A DNA stretch of 64,000 bases, from NCBI RefSeq assembly GCF_001428385.1, contig NZ_LMSK01000002.1, positions 526,704 to 590,703 of the forward strand, given 5' to 3'. Below the pieces are notes generated by a model that was not told the DNA's origin, ran no database searches, and saw nothing but the letters and a program-made list of their open reading frames with translations. The position numbers were made by a program, and so were the translations under genes. Every line of letters begins with the position of its first letter. Positions within the stretch are counted from its first letter, which is position 1. The stretch comes from Rhodanobacter sp. Soil772. GTDB lineage: Bacteria > Pseudomonadota > Gammaproteobacteria > Xanthomonadales > Rhodanobacteraceae. Below, piece after piece: positions 1 to 13,435 of this stretch.

Positions 1-2988
<2,988 letters not shown>

Positions 2989-3058
2989 CTACCCCTCCGG
3001 GCTGCGCAGATCGCCGCGATGCCGATGGCACCAATCGTTTTGCGCAGGAGCGGCTCCG

Positions 3059-3087
3059 ACTAAAACACAATTGCTGCGCCGCGTCAA
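3059..3087 (-). promoter_or_regulatory. Candidate sigma-70 promoter of gltB
   Basis: On the minus strand TTGACG (3082-3087) and TTTAGT (3059-3064) are 17 bp apart, about 70 bp before the gltB start and inside an AT-richer stretch of an otherwise GC-rich region. This is a sequence match only. Confidence 0.5.
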
Positions 3088-3455
3088 AATATTTACTTGG
3101 ACGGCTAAACTTCCATCTGTCGATCGCCATCGGGCGCGGCCCTGGCGAGGCTGGCGCACCGAGCTGCACTTTTCAGCCGAAACCCGCCAGGCCGGCCACC
3201 GGGCAGCCGGCGAACCTGAACCGAGCCATGACCAAGCAGACAGCCAACGGCGCGCGCGGGGAAGGCCTTCCGCAGGCGCGGCTCGACACCCCGCCGAGCT
3301 GCGTTCAAGTGCCTCGTGGGGCGGCATTTTCAGGCATATGGCGCACAGTGGAAGAGATCTCGCCACCGACGCGGCCACTGCGCCCCCGACATCCGGCACA
3401 GCCGAACATGAGCGCCGTCTCGCTCCGCCCGCCCCGCTCGGGGATAATCGGCCGC
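3088..3455. other. Intergenic region between divergent gltB and envC-like gene
   Basis: No convincing gene is visible in this 368-base stretch between the gltB promoter and the EnvC-like start. Open frames here lack ribosome-binding sites and recognisable protein sequence. It probably holds the promoter for the rightward gene; no clear -35/-10 pair could be assigned. Confidence 0.4.
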
Positions 3456-4673
3456 ATGCCCAAACCCGCCTGCTCCGCTACCCGCCCCGCCTGCTGCCTC
3501 ATCCTCGCCGCACTGCTGGGCTGTCTGGCCATCGCTCCGCTGCAGGCACGCCAGGACAGCAAGAGCGAACAGGCCGAGGCGAAGCAGAAGTTGGCCGACT
3601 TGCGACACAAGATGGAAGCGCTGGCAAAACAGCAGGCCGACACCGCCACCCGCCGCGACAGCGCCAACGCGGAACTGGCCAAACAGGCCAACGCGCTGGC
3701 CGGTGCCGCGCGCGCGGTACGCCAGACCGATGCCGAGTTGGCCACCAAGCAGCAGCAGCTGGATCAACTGCAGCTGCAGCGCACCGCGCTGAGGCAGACG
3801 CTGGACAGCCAGCGCGCCGCGATCGCCGACCTGCTGCGCGCCACCTATGCGCTCGGCCACGGCTCGGACCTGCGCCTGCTGCTGGGCGACGAGGACGTGG
3901 CGCGCATCGCGCGCGCGCTGGTGTACTCGAAGTACTTCCAGCAGGACCGCGTGCAACGCGTGCAGCGATTGATGGCCGACCTGGCCAAACTGCAGGAACT
4001 GGAAGATGCGATCAGCGCCGAACAGCAGGCACTGCAGGCGACCCGGACCCAGCGCGAGCAGCAGGCGGCCGTGCTGGCCAAACAGCGCGCCGCGCAGCAG
4101 AAGCTGGCCGCCGAGACCGACGCCCAGTACAAGGACCAGGCGCAGCGGCTGGCCGCGCTGAAGCAGAACGCGCAATCGCTCAACAACCTGCTCGACAAGC
4201 TGCAGAAGGCGATCGACGAAGCCGCCGCCCGCGCCGCCGCCGAACGTGCCGCAGCGGTCAGGAAGCACCCCGGGCGCAAGCCACCACCGCCGGTCGAGGT
4301 CGGCGGCGCCAGCGCCAACATCCGCGGCAACCTGCCGTGGCCGGCCAGCGGCGTGGTCAACAGCTATGGCAACGGTGTGCTGATCAAGGCCAGCGGCGGC
4401 AGCGAGATCCACGCGGTGGCGCGCGGCCGGGTGATCTACGCCGGCTTCCTGCGCGGCTACGGCATGCTGCTGATCGTCAACCACGGCAACGGCTGGATGA
4501 GCATGTACGGCAACAACGAGACCCTGCTGCACGACGTCGGCGACCAGGTCGAGGCCGGCCAGGCACTCGGCACCGCCAGCCCGCCCACCGGCGCCAACAC
4601 CGGCGTCTATTTCGAGTTGCGCCGGAACAACCAGCCGGTCGATCCGCGCAGCTGGCTGAGCCAGCGCCGTTGA
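3456..4673 (+). CDS. envC: EnvC-type murein hydrolase activator (degenerate LytM/M23 protein)
   Basis: 405-residue periplasmic protein. A signal peptide (about residues 1-30, ending near LQARQ) is followed by a long Ala/Gln/Lys/Glu-rich coiled coil (about 35-260), a proline-basic linker, and a C-terminal LytM/M23 domain (about 285-405). The HxxxD and HxH zinc-ligand motifs of active M23 peptidases are absent; the corresponding stretches read YGNGVLIKA and GVYFELRR. That is the EnvC pattern: a catalytically dead domain that activates septal amidases and is itself controlled by FtsEX, whose genes lie at 9.0-10.7 kb. The frame is open further upstream, but this ATG begins the signal peptide. The gene is followed by a carboxy-terminal protease, a common pairing in gammaproteobacteria. 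Confidence 0.9.
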   Translation: MPKPACSATRPACCLILAALLGCLAIAPLQARQDSKSEQAEAKQKLADLRHKMEALAKQQADTATRRDSANAELAKQANALAGAARAVRQTDAELATKQQQLDQLQLQRTALRQTLDSQRAAIADLLRATYALGHGSDLRLLLGDEDVARIARALVYSKYFQQDRVQRVQRLMADLAKLQELEDAISAEQQALQATRTQREQQAAVLAKQRAAQQKLAAETDAQYKDQAQRLAALKQNAQSLNNLLDKLQKAIDEAAARAAAERAAAVRKHPGRKPPPPVEVGGASANIRGNLPWPASGVVNSYGNGVLIKASGGSEIHAVARGRVIYAGFLRGYGMLLIVNHGNGWMSMYGNNETLLHDVGDQVEAGQALGTASPPTGANTGVYFELRRNNQPVDPRSWLSQRR

Positions 4674-4804
4674 CGCGACCGCCGCCGCATCGCAGGCTAC
4701 GAACGAGTTCACGCTGAATTACCCCGGCATCTGGTTGTCTCATGCCTGACCACATTTCCGTCGCGCTCCGGCGCGACAGCTGTCTGCTGTACGGAGTCAC
4801 ACGC

Positions 4805-6205
4805 ATGCGTCTTTCCCCTTCTAGCCCGACGATCGGCATCGCGGTCCTGCTGCTGGCCGTTCCGTTCCTGCTGGCCGCGCCGGATGCCCGCGCGCAGAGC
4901 GCGCCGGCCGCTGCCGCCAGCGTGGCGCCGCCGGTCGACCTGCCGGCCACCAACAGCAGCGCCAATGCGCCGGCCCGCGCCAGCTCCACCGACCAGGTGG
5001 ATCTGGACGACATCCGCAACTTCAGCCGCGTCTACGAAGTGGTGCGCCAGGCGTACGTGGAAAAGGTCGACAACAAGACCCTGATGAAGGCCGCCATCAC
5101 CGGCATGCTCAGCGGCCTCGACCCTCACAGCGAATACCTGGACAAGGACGGCCTGACCCAGCTCAGCGAGGACACCACCGGCGAGTACAGCGGCCTCGGC
5201 ATCGAGGTGCTGCAGGTCGACGGCGGCCTGCGCATCGTCTCGCCGATCGACGACACCCCGGCGGCGCGCGCCGGCATCAAGCCGGGCGACAGCATCGTCA
5301 AGATCAACGGCGCCGTGATCGACGCACAGAACGTGGACGAGATGTTCAAGCAGCTGCGCGGCAAGCCGGGCAGCAAGATCGACCTGACCATCGTGCATCA
5401 GAACAGCGACAAGCTGATCGACCTGCATCTCGTGCGCCAGAACATCTCGATCAGCAGCGTCAAGGTGCGCGAGCTGGAGCCGGGCTACGCCTACGTGCGG
5501 ATCAGCCAGTTCCAGGACGACACCGCCGGCGATCTGGAACAGAAGCTGGGCCAGTTGATCGCGAAGAACGGCGCGCCGAAAGGCGCCGTGCTGGACCTGC
5601 GCAACAACCCGGGCGGCCTGCTCACCGCGGCCGTGGGCGTCAGCGACGACTTCCTCGACGCCGGCACCATCGTCACCACGCGTGGCCGCCTGCAGGACGC
5701 GAACATGAGCTTCAACGCGCATCCGGGCGACCAGCTCGGCGGCGCGCCGATGATCGTGCTGACCAACAACGGCACCGCCTCGGCCGCCGAGATCGTCTCC
5801 GGTGCGCTGAAGGACAACCACCGCGCGCTGGTCATGGGCCAGCGCACGTTCGGCAAGGGCGTGGTGCAGACCGTGCTGCCGCTGGACGCCGAGCATGCGG
5901 TGAAGATCACCACGGCGCGCTATTACACGCCGAACGGCACCTCGATCCAGGCCGAGGGCATCAAGCCCGACATCGCACTGGCCGACCTCACCGTGAACCC
6001 CTCCGATCGCGGGCCGGTACTGATCAGCTCGGAAGCCGACCTGCCGAACCACCTGGCCAACGAGAACGCCAAGGCCGCCAGCGACATCAACGACGACGGC
6101 AGCGCCGACGACGCCAAGCTGGCCACCAGCGACTACGCGCTGTCACAGGCACTGAACGTGCTCAAGGGCATGGCGCTGCGCCAGCCCGCCGCCGTCCGGC
6201 GCTGA
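4805..6205 (+). CDS. Carboxy-terminal processing protease, family S41
   Basis: 466-residue exported serine protease of the CtpA/Prc type. A signal peptide (residues 1-33) ends at DARAQ. A PDZ domain (about 110-190, with the IDDTPAARAGIKPGD motif) precedes the S41 catalytic domain. The probable Ser/Lys dyad is Ser326 in NGTASAAE and Lys351 in FGKGVVQ; the 25-residue spacing is the same as in characterised S41 proteases. Such enzymes trim or degrade periplasmic proteins, including cell-wall hydrolases, from the C terminus. The start was chosen because GGAG lies 8 bases upstream and a signal peptide follows at once; an in-frame ATG 63 bases earlier would bury it. The gene follows the EnvC-like gene on the same strand with a 131-base gap. 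Confidence 0.93.
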   Translation: MRLSPSSPTIGIAVLLLAVPFLLAAPDARAQSAPAAAASVAPPVDLPATNSSANAPARASSTDQVDLDDIRNFSRVYEVVRQAYVEKVDNKTLMKAAITGMLSGLDPHSEYLDKDGLTQLSEDTTGEYSGLGIEVLQVDGGLRIVSPIDDTPAARAGIKPGDSIVKINGAVIDAQNVDEMFKQLRGKPGSKIDLTIVHQNSDKLIDLHLVRQNISISSVKVRELEPGYAYVRISQFQDDTAGDLEQKLGQLIAKNGAPKGAVLDLRNNPGGLLTAAVGVSDDFLDAGTIVTTRGRLQDANMSFNAHPGDQLGGAPMIVLTNNGTASAAEIVSGALKDNHRALVMGQRTFGKGVVQTVLPLDAEHAVKITTARYYTPNGTSIQAEGIKPDIALADLTVNPSDRGPVLISSEADLPNHLANENAKAASDINDDGSADDAKLATSDYALSQALNVLKGMALRQPAAVRR

Positions 6206-6234
6206 CCACCGGCACACCACGACGGCGCAAACAC

Positions 6235-6258
6235 AAACGGCCCCTTGCGGGGCCGTTT
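6235..6258. terminator. Bidirectional hairpin between ctp and rpoH
   Basis: Perfect 10-bp inverted repeat AAACGGCCCC / GGGGCCGTTT with a 4-base loop, between the convergent protease and rpoH genes. The T-tract is short on either strand (three Ts), so termination strength is uncertain. Confidence 0.7.
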
Positions 6259-6292
6259 GCATGGGCAGCTCATCGGGCTGCGATGCGGTGGC

Positions 6293-7159
<867 letters not shown>

Positions 7160-7188
7160 GGGTGGAACCTCCTGAACGACATCAAAGT

Positions 7189-7215
7189 TTAGCACTCGGG
7201 CACTTGGAGTGCTAA
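7189..7215 (-). promoter_or_regulatory. CIRCE operator (HrcA binding site) upstream of rpoH
   Basis: Perfect inverted repeat TTAGCACTC-N9-GAGTGCTAA, identical to the CIRCE consensus in both 9-base arms and in spacer length. It ends 29 bases before the rpoH start codon, within the expected 5' untranslated leader, the usual CIRCE position in front of groESL and dnaK operons. The match is direct; HrcA binding is inferred. Confidence 0.93.
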
Positions 7216-7251
7216 AGCACGGCATTGGTTCCGCGCTTTAATGAACTAAAT

Positions 7252-7278
7252 GGTATAGATATTAATCACCCTTGTCCA
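7252..7278 (-). promoter_or_regulatory. Possible core promoter of rpoH
   Basis: On the minus strand TGGACA (7273-7278) and TATACC (7252-7257) lie in the only AT-rich segment upstream of rpoH. The 15-base spacer is short, so the assignment is tentative. Initiation here would put the CIRCE element about 30 to 56 bases into the transcript. Confidence 0.3.
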
Positions 7279-7318
7279 GCGTCTCATCCAGCCCGATATG
7301 AGGCTGATGAAACCGCAT

Positions 7319-8041
7319 TCAAGCGGACGTGAAACCGCTTTGCAATGCGACTTTCGGCGGCAGCGACCAGTCGATCGGCGGCTGCCCGTGGGCCTCCAGG
7401 TAGCGGTTGGCGGCAGAGAAGTGGCCGCAGCCGAGGAAGCCGCGGTGGGCCGACAGCGGCGACGGATGCACCGAGCTCAGCACGCAGTGGCGACGGCTGT
7501 CGATCAGTTGGCCCTTGCGCTGGGCGTATGAGCCCCACAGCAGGAACACCAGGCCTTCGCGCTCGCGGTTCAGCGCATCGATCGCCGCATCGGTGAAGCC
7601 CTCCCAGCCCTTGCCTTGGTGCGAACCGGCGCGACTTTCTTCCACCGTCAGCACGCTGTTGAGCAGCAGCACGCCGCGATCGGCCCACGGCGTGAGGCAG
7701 CCGTGGTCGGGCCGCGCGATGCCGAGGTCGCGCTGGATCTCCTTGAAGATGTTCTCCAGCGACGGCGGCACCCGCACGCCGGGACGCACCGAGAAGCACA
7801 AGCCGTGCGCCTGGCCGGGGCCGTGGTACGGGTCCTGGCCCAGGATCACCACCCGCACCGCGTCGAACGGGGTGTGTTCGAACGCCGCGAAGATCTCCGG
7901 CCCGGGCGGATAGATCCGTTTGCCGGCCTGCTTCTCCGTGCGCAGGAACGCCGCCAGCGCCTGCATCTCCGGGCGCAGCAGGTGGTCGCCGATGCGCGCC
8001 TTCCACGACGGTTCCAGCTTGATCTGCGCCGCGTCGCTCAT
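7319..8041 (-). CDS. ung: Uracil-DNA glycosylase, family 1
   Basis: 240-residue enzyme that excises uracil from DNA to start base-excision repair. It shows the family 1 water-activating motif [13 protein letters not shown] with catalytic Asp70, the SLENIFKEI Ser/Pro-loop region, [10 protein letters not shown] for uracil recognition, and the C-terminal [11 protein letters not shown] intercalation motif. Its length is usual for the family. The start codon overlaps the stop codon of the upstream response regulator gene (ATGA), so the two are translationally coupled. Confidence 0.97.
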   Translation of the reverse strand: MSDAAQIKLEPSWKARIGDHLLRPEMQALAAFLRTEKQAGKRIYPPGPEIFAAFEHTPFDAVRVVILGQDPYHGPGQAHGLCFSVRPGVRVPPSLENIFKEIQRDLGIARPDHGCLTPWADRGVLLLNSVLTVEESRAGSHQGKGWEGFTDAAIDALNREREGLVFLLWGSYAQRKGQLIDSRRHCVLSSVHPSPLSAHRGFLGCGHFSAANRYLEAHGQPPIDWSLPPKVALQSGFTSA

Positions 8042-8880
8042 GCCTCGGCCGTGTGCCCGCGCAGGTGCTTCGCCACGCGCAGCTGGAACAGCAGCTTGGT
8101 GACCAGCAGCCTTTCCTCGACCGGCTTCTCGACCAGATCGTTGGCACCGGCCTTGATCAGCGCGGCCTGGTTGGCCGGGTTCTCGTCGCCGGTCATCACC
8201 AGCACCGGCAGCCGGCCCTTGCCGTAGCCGAACTCGCCGCGGATGTGCTTGAGCAGGTCGCCGCCGGTGAGCTCGCCCTTCAGGCTGACATCGGTGAGCA
8301 CCACGTCGGCGCCCACCCCGCCCTGCGCCTTCGAGGTTTCCAGCAAGGCCAGCGCGTCTTCCACGCTGACCACGTGGCGCACGGTGAGGCCGATCTTCTC
8401 CAGCATGCGGCGGGTCGCCAGCGCCACCACGCGACTGTCCTCGACGTACAGCACCACGCCTTCGGCGGTGTTCTCGGGCCGCACATAGCCGCGGATGAAC
8501 TCGGCCAGCGCCTGGAAGCCCAGCGCCTTATCGAAGTAGTCGGTGACGTGCTCGCCCAGCGAGCGGCGGTGCAGCCGGTCATCCACGTCGCCGGAAACCA
8601 CCACGATCGGCACGTAGGCCTGCGGCGCCGACTCGCGCACGAAGCGCGCCAGCTCCAGCCCGTCCATGTCGGGCAGGCGCAGCGCGATCGTGATGAAATC
8701 GAACACGCCCTCGCCGAGTACCTGCTGCGCCTCGGCGCCGCCGCCGCAACCCACCACCTCGACGCCGGGCAACTCGGCCTGCAGCACGCGGGTGATCAGC
8801 TGGCGCACCACACGTGAACCATCGACCACCAGCACCCGCGGTGCGTCGGTCAGCAGACGGCTGCTGATATTCGTACTCAT
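8038..8880 (-). CDS. Response regulator with two tandem receiver domains
   Basis: 280 residues made of two REC domains (about 14-130 and 140-270) and no output domain. The second domain looks functional: acidic pair in YVEDS, phosphoacceptor Asp in [10 protein letters not shown], and the conserved Lys in DLVEKPV. The first appears degenerate: the position expected to hold the phosphoacceptor is Ala66 in [14 protein letters not shown], and the usual acidic pair is reduced to VVDGS. It may therefore be a phosphorylation-independent binding module paired with a phosphorylatable one. No histidine kinase lies nearby. The gene sits 139 bases downstream of ftsX and overlaps ung by 4 bases. Its biological output cannot be told from sequence. 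Confidence 0.85.
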   Translation of the reverse strand: MSTNISSRLLTDAPRVLVVDGSRVVRQLITRVLQAELPGVEVVGCGGGAEAQQVLGEGVFDFITIALRLPDMDGLELARFVRESAPQAYVPIVVVSGDVDDRLHRRSLGEHVTDYFDKALGFQALAEFIRGYVRPENTAEGVVLYVEDSRVVALATRRMLEKIGLTVRHVVSVEDALALLETSKAQGGVGADVVLTDVSLKGELTGGDLLKHIRGEFGYGKGRLPVLVMTGDENPANQAALIKAGANDLVEKPVEERLLVTKLLFQLRVAKHLRGHTAEA

Positions 8881-9019
8881 TCCTTAGCTCACCCACCCGA
8901 CCCGTGGCAGTCCTTCGCCGATGAACCTGCGGGCGCACCCCTGCACCCGCTGCAACTGGTGATAGTGCACCGGATACGGCATCGGCGGCTGCGATTCACG
9001 TCACCCCGGCGCAAGACCG

Positions 9020-10000
9020 TCACACCGCGTTGCGCAATTGCCATGCGCTGACCAGTCGCGCGCCGAGCCAACCCAGCGCCGCGGCGACCAGCGGTACCGC
9101 CAGCAACAGCCACGGCGGCAAGCCGCCGACCTGCAGTTTGCCATCATAAGCCTGGCTCAACTGCGCCACCGGCGTGGCCAGCGCCAGCTCGATCAGCACT
9201 GCCAGCAACGCGGCCAGGATGCCGCTGAACAGGCCATACCAGATCCCGGCATACAGATACGGCCGACGCACGAACGCGCCGCTGGCGCCGACCAGCAGCA
9301 GCACGCCGATCTCCTCGCTGCGACTGGCGATGTCCACCCGAATCGTATTGCCGACCACCAGCAGCGCCGCCAGCGCCAGCAGCGAAGCCAGCACCAGCAC
9401 CACGCGATTGCCCACGCCGAGCAAGGCGTCCAGCCGCTGCCGCCAGCTGCCGCTGTCCTGCACCAGCTCGACGCTGCGCAGCGTACGCACGTCGGCCACC
9501 AATTGCTCCAGCGCGTGCGCGCTCACCCCCCCGCGCGGCTGCAACTGCAGCACGTACGGCAGCGGGTTGTCGTCCAGTGTCTGCAGGGCACCGGAGAAGC
9601 CCTGCATCTGCGCCAGTTCGTCCATGCCCTGCTGCGGCGTCTTCACCACCACTGCGGCCACTTCGGGGCGGTCGCCCAGCTGCTGGGCAAGCAGTTGCGC
9701 CTGCGACGCGGTCTGGCCCGGCTGCAGGAATACGCTGATCGCCTGGCTCTGGCCCAGCGCATGGCCGAGCTGCTGCACATTGCCCAGCAGCAGGTAGAAC
9801 GCCAGCGGCAAGGCCAGCGCCAGGCCCATGACCGCGATCGTGAGCAGGCTGCCGAACGGGCGCGAAGCAAGCCGGCGCAGGCTGGACGCCGCGCTCCAGC
9901 GGTGATGCTCCTGCCAGCTGACGAAGCGGTTGCCACGGCTGTGGCCGTTGCGCGGCGGTGCGTCCGCCGACACGGACAGGGTTTCCGGCGACGTGCTCAC
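9020..10000 (-). CDS. ftsX: Cell division protein FtsX
   Basis: 326-residue inner-membrane permease-like subunit of the FtsEX complex, which acts at the septum and relays ATP hydrolysis to EnvC-type amidase activators. A cytoplasmic N-terminal segment (1-55) is followed by TM1 (about 57-78), a periplasmic loop (about 80-215, with VFLQPGQTASQ) and three further TM segments toward the C terminus. The GTG start overlaps the ftsE stop codon (GTGA), giving coupled translation. Length and topology are usual for the family. An EnvC-like activator gene lies 4.3 kb away in this window. Confidence 0.94.
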   Translation of the reverse strand: MSTSPETLSVSADAPPRNGHSRGNRFVSWQEHHRWSAASSLRRLASRPFGSLLTIAVMGLALALPLAFYLLLGNVQQLGHALGQSQAISVFLQPGQTASQAQLLAQQLGDRPEVAAVVVKTPQQGMDELAQMQGFSGALQTLDDNPLPYVLQLQPRGGVSAHALEQLVADVRTLRSVELVQDSGSWRQRLDALLGVGNRVVLVLASLLALAALLVVGNTIRVDIASRSEEIGVLLLVGASGAFVRRPYLYAGIWYGLFSGILAALLAVLIELALATPVAQLSQAYDGKLQVGGLPPWLLLAVPLVAAALGWLGARLVSAWQLRNAV

Positions 10001-10674
10001 AGCACCTCCTCGGCGGCCAGGTCGGCCACCAGGCGGCCGTGGTCGAGCACGATCACGCGTTTCTTCATGCGCTTGATCAGCGGCAAGTCGTGACTGGCGA
10101 CCAGCACGGTGGTGCCGACCTGCTGGAACTCGCCGAACAGGCCCATGATCTCTACCGCCAGCTGCGGGTCGAGGTTGCCGGTGGGCTCGTCGGCGATCAA
10201 CAGGCTGGGACGCGCCACGATCGCACGGGCGATGCCCACGCGTTGCTGTTCGCCGGTGGACAGCGTGGCCGGCAGCTGCCGTTCGTAAGCGAGCAGGCCG
10301 ACCTTCTCCAGCGCCGCGCGCACCCGCCGCGCGCGTTCGGCGCGGGCGATACCGCCGATCGCCAACGGCAACTCGACGTTGGCGAACACCGTGCGATCCA
10401 GCAGCAGGCGATGGTCCTGGAACACCATGCCGATGTGCCGGCGCCACTTCGGAATGCCGCTGTGGCGGATCTTCGCCAGGCTCTTGCCGTCCACGCTGAT
10501 CACGCCGTGCGAGGGCCGCTCGATCAGTCCCAGCAACTTGAGCAGGGTGCTCTTGCCGGCACCGGAATGCCCGGTGACGAAGGCCATCTCGCCCGTCGGC
10601 ACCTCGAACGAAAGCTGCGAGAGCGCCTCATGGCCGCCCTCGTAGCGCTTGCTGACTTGATCGAAATGGATCAC
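9997..10674 (-). CDS. ftsE: Cell division ATP-binding protein FtsE
   Basis: 225-residue ABC ATPase partner of FtsX. Walker A is GHSGAGKST, the Q-loop lies in [10 protein letters not shown], the signature is [14 protein letters not shown], Walker B is [12 protein letters not shown], and the H-loop is in VLVASHD. FtsE usually begins (M)I-x-F-x-x-V-S-K; here GTG opens [11 protein letters not shown], so GTG at 10674 was chosen over an in-frame TTG 39 bases upstream. GGGGA lies about 6 bases before it. It is first gene of ftsE-ftsX, which may read through into the response regulator and ung. Confidence 0.95.
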   Translation of the reverse strand: MIHFDQVSKRYEGGHEALSQLSFEVPTGEMAFVTGHSGAGKSTLLKLLGLIERPSHGVISVDGKSLAKIRHSGIPKWRRHIGMVFQDHRLLLDRTVFANVELPLAIGGIARAERARRVRAALEKVGLLAYERQLPATLSTGEQQRVGIARAIVARPSLLIADEPTGNLDPQLAVEIMGLFGEFQQVGTTVLVASHDLPLIKRMKKRVIVLDHGRLVADLAAEEVL

Positions 10675-10785
10675 CGAGCGTCCCCGAGCCTGCGTGTCGT
10701 CATATCGACGCAAGGATAAGGGAAGCCGGCCGCAAGATGCGGACTTCTCTGATCGCCGCGGTTCAGCCCGCGGCGATCATGACGC

Positions 10786-12537
10786 TCAGCGGCCGGTGAA
10801 CAGCCGGGTCAAGCGGCGGAACAGACCCGGCTTTTTCGGATGAGCGTGTTCGACGGCCTTGCCCGAAGTCACCGCGACCTGCCGCGACGGCCGGCTGTGC
10901 GCCGTGCCGCCGGACTCGGCCGCATTGCGCTCGCGCGGCGGGCGACGCTCGCCGCGCGGTGCGCGATTGCCCTCGGCGACCGCGGCCTGGTGGCCAGTCG
11001 TCTCGACGCCATCGGTCGGCGCGCCTTCACGCCGGCGATTGCGCCCGCCACGACGGCGCCGCGGCTTGCGCGTGCCTTCGGCGGCCGTGCCGCCATCCGC
11101 GGCCGGGGCCGCGTCGGTCTTGTGCGCGGCCACGGCGACCGGTTGTTCGGTCGCGATGGCCGCGCTGCCATCGGCTGCGGCCGGCCGGCGCTCGCGCGGC
11201 GGACGCGTGGCGCCGCGGCTGCTGCCACCGTGCTCGCCACTGCGGCCGGGGCCACCACCATGGCGCGGCTTCTCGCCCGGACGCGGCGCCACCACGTCGC
11301 CGAACGCGGCGCTGTCGGCGGCGGCGTTCGCGGCGAATTCGGGATCGACCGCGCGCGGCTTCGGCATCACCAGCAGTTCCGGATCCATCTGCGCGACCGG
11401 AATGCTCTGCCCGATATAGGTCTCGATGTCCGGCAGCGACATCGCGTACAGGTCGCAGGCGAAGCTGATCGCGTCGCCCTCAGCACCGAGCCGCGCGGTG
11501 CGGCCGATGCGATGCACGTAATCCTCGGCCTCGTGCGGCAGGTCGTAGTTGAAGACGTGGCTGACCGCGGGAATGTGCAGGCCGCGCGCGGCCACGTCGG
11601 TGGCCACCAGGATGTCCAGCTGGCCATCCTTGAAACGCTGCAGCAGCTTCTGCCGCTTCAGCTGCGGCACGTCGCCGGAGATCGCGCCGACGCGGCAGCC
11701 GTGGCGCTTGACCCGTTCGGTGATGCGCTCGGCGGCGGCCTTGGTGTTGACGAAGATGATGCTGCGCGAAGGCTGGTGCCGGTCGATCAGATTCAGCAGC
11801 AGCGGCATCTTCTCTTCCTTGGCCGGGAAGTAGACCAGCTGGTGCACGTGATCGGCGGTGACGTTGTCGCTCTCCACCACCAGCTTCTCGGCCTCGTGCA
11901 TGTGCTCGTAGGCCAGTTCCAGCACGCGGTGGCTCAGCGTGGCGGAGAACAGCAGCACCTGGCGCTGTTCGCGTGGCGGCAGCTTGCGGAAGATGAAGCG
12001 CACGTCCTTGATGAAGCCGAGGTCGAACATGCGGTCGGCCTCGTCGATCACCATCACCTCGACGCTGTTGAGGCTGAAAACCCCCTGCTTGTGGTAGTCG
12101 AGCAGGCGGCCGGGGGTGGCGATGATGATGTCGCAGCCGTCCTTCAATTGCTGACGCTGCTTGTCGTAGTCGACGCCGCCGTAGATCAGCGCGCTGCGCA
12201 GGCCGGTGTGGCGGCCGATCGCCTTGGCGTCCTTCTCGATCTGGATCGCCAGTTCGCGGGTGGGCGCGATCACCAGTGCGCGCGGGTCGCTGTCCTTGCG
12301 CTCGGCCACGGCCGGCGTGGTCAGCAGGCGATTCATCAGCGCGACCAGGAACGCACAGGTCTTGCCGGTGCCGGTCTGCGCCTGGCCGGCGACGTCGCGC
12401 CCGGCCAGGGCCGGCGCCAGGGTCATTTCCTGGATCGGCGTGCAGCGGGTGAAGCCGCTGTCGTCCAGGCCCTGCTGCAGCAGCGGATGAAGATCGAAGT
12501 TGGTGAAGAAGGTATCGGTGAGTACGGTTTGTGACAT
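10786..12537 (-). CDS. rhlB: ATP-dependent RNA helicase RhlB
   Basis: 583-residue DEAD-box helicase, in E. coli part of the RNA degradosome. The Q motif is FTRCTPIQ, motif I AQTGTGKT, motif [15 protein letters not shown], motif III FSATLS, motif [12 protein letters not shown] and motif [10 protein letters not shown]. About 190 residues beyond the helicase core form a low-complexity tail rich in Arg, Gly, Pro and Ala (for example [13 protein letters not shown]), as in other xanthomonad RhlB proteins, probably an RNA-binding disordered tail. [10 protein letters not shown] was taken as the start by family similarity; an in-frame GTG at 12582 with AGGAG 4 bases upstream is a real alternative adding 15 residues. 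It is divergent from trxA-rho. Confidence 0.93.
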   Translation of the reverse strand: MSQTVLTDTFFTNFDLHPLLQQGLDDSGFTRCTPIQEMTLAPALAGRDVAGQAQTGTGKTCAFLVALMNRLLTTPAVAERKDSDPRALVIAPTRELAIQIEKDAKAIGRHTGLRSALIYGGVDYDKQRQQLKDGCDIIIATPGRLLDYHKQGVFSLNSVEVMVIDEADRMFDLGFIKDVRFIFRKLPPREQRQVLLFSATLSHRVLELAYEHMHEAEKLVVESDNVTADHVHQLVYFPAKEEKMPLLLNLIDRHQPSRSIIFVNTKAAAERITERVKRHGCRVGAISGDVPQLKRQKLLQRFKDGQLDILVATDVAARGLHIPAVSHVFNYDLPHEAEDYVHRIGRTARLGAEGDAISFACDLYAMSLPDIETYIGQSIPVAQMDPELLVMPKPRAVDPEFAANAAADSAAFGDVVAPRPGEKPRHGGGPGRSGEHGGSSRGATRPPRERRPAAADGSAAIATEQPVAVAAHKTDAAPAADGGTAAEGTRKPRRRRGGRNRRREGAPTDGVETTGHQAAVAEGNRAPRGERRPPRERNAAESGGTAHSRPSRQVAVTSGKAVEHAHPKKPGLFRRLTRLFTGR

Positions 12538-12921
12538 ATGCGGATGGTTGACCTTGCCTGACGGCGGCGTGATGCGCTGCACTTGGCTCCTGGCGCCGGA
12601 TGTCGGCGCGAAAGCGGTGCAGGACGGGTGCGCGATGCGCAGCGAAGCGGCTCAATGTCAGGGTCAACAAGATCGCGCCGCGGCTGGCGACGCCGTAGTT
12701 GCCGGCGGTCTGACGGGCGGCTGTGCAAGCCGCCCTTGAATCGTGCCCGGAGTTGCGCTGGAATGAGGGCTTGCCGCCCTCCTCCTGCCCAACCCGCGCT
12801 TCGTGGGCGCCTGAGTGTAGCCGATGACGGCCCTGCCCGTCGTCACTCCTTGTTTTTCCGCCCCGGTCACCCCATTGTTCTGCACCTGCCAGTTTTGCGC
12901 CCCCAGCCACGGAGATCCCCG
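12538..12921. other. Divergent intergenic region rhlB / trxA
   Basis: This 384-base region holds the leaders of rhlB and trxA. Open frames exist on both strands but show no recognisable protein and no ribosome-binding site. A rhlB extension from the GTG at 12582 is possible. No convincing promoter pair or hairpin was found. Confidence 0.4.
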
Positions 12922-13248
12922 GTGAGCGACCTGATTACCCATGTGAACGACGACGCCTTCGACGAGCAGGTGCTCAAATCCGAAACCCCGGTGCTGCTGG
13001 ATTTCTGGGCGGAATGGTGCGGCCCGTGCAAGGCCATCGCGCCGATGCTGGACGAGATCGCCCAGCAGTACGAGGGCAAGCTGCGCATCGTCAAGGTCAA
13101 CATCGACCAGAACCAGCAGACCCCGCGAGCCTATGGCGTGCGCGGCATCCCGACCCTGATGGTGTTCAAGAACGGCAAGGTCGAGGCGACCCAGATCGGT
13201 GCCGTCAGCAAGGGCCAGCTGACCCAGATGATCGACAAGGCCATCTGA
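12922..13248 (+). CDS. trxA: Thioredoxin 1
   Basis: 108-residue cytoplasmic thiol-disulfide reductant with the active-site motif WAEWCGPCK, the cis-proline in [13 protein letters not shown], and full family length. The GTG start follows GGAGA at 12911; upstream in-frame codons do not look like protein. It lies directly upstream of rho on the same strand, the rhlB/trxA/rho arrangement of xanthomonads. The gap to rho is 187 bases and contains a candidate promoter, so rho can be transcribed separately. Confidence 0.97.
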   Translation: MSDLITHVNDDAFDEQVLKSETPVLLDFWAEWCGPCKAIAPMLDEIAQQYEGKLRIVKVNIDQNQQTPRAYGVRGIPTLMVFKNGKVEATQIGAVSKGQLTQMIDKAI

Positions 13249-13310
13249 TCCACCCGTTGCAAACCCGCTGCATGAAGCCGGCCCGGCGCTGCCCGGTCGG
13301 CTTGCGAGGC

Positions 13311-13340
13311 TTTACGCCGATACGCAACGGGTGCTAGATT
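13311..13340 (+). promoter_or_regulatory. Candidate promoter of rho
   Basis: TTTACG (13311-13316) and an extended -10 TGC-TAGATT (13332-13340) are 18 bases apart, about 95 bases before the rho start. The rho leader is a known autoregulation site in enterobacteria; no attenuator could be verified here. Confidence 0.4.
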
Positions 13341-13435
13341 CAGCGCGTCCGTCGGGACAGTCCTGTCCCCTTGCGCCTTCCGCGCGACGCACACCCTCCC
13401 TCCTGTAATTCAACGGCGCCCCGCGAGGATAGCCC

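Noticed and set aside
12583-12921. N-terminal extension of thioredoxin by 113 residues
   Set aside because: The upstream part has no similarity to known proteins, overlaps the rhlB leader, and the GTG at 12922 has a proper ribosome-binding site and gives the standard thioredoxin length.
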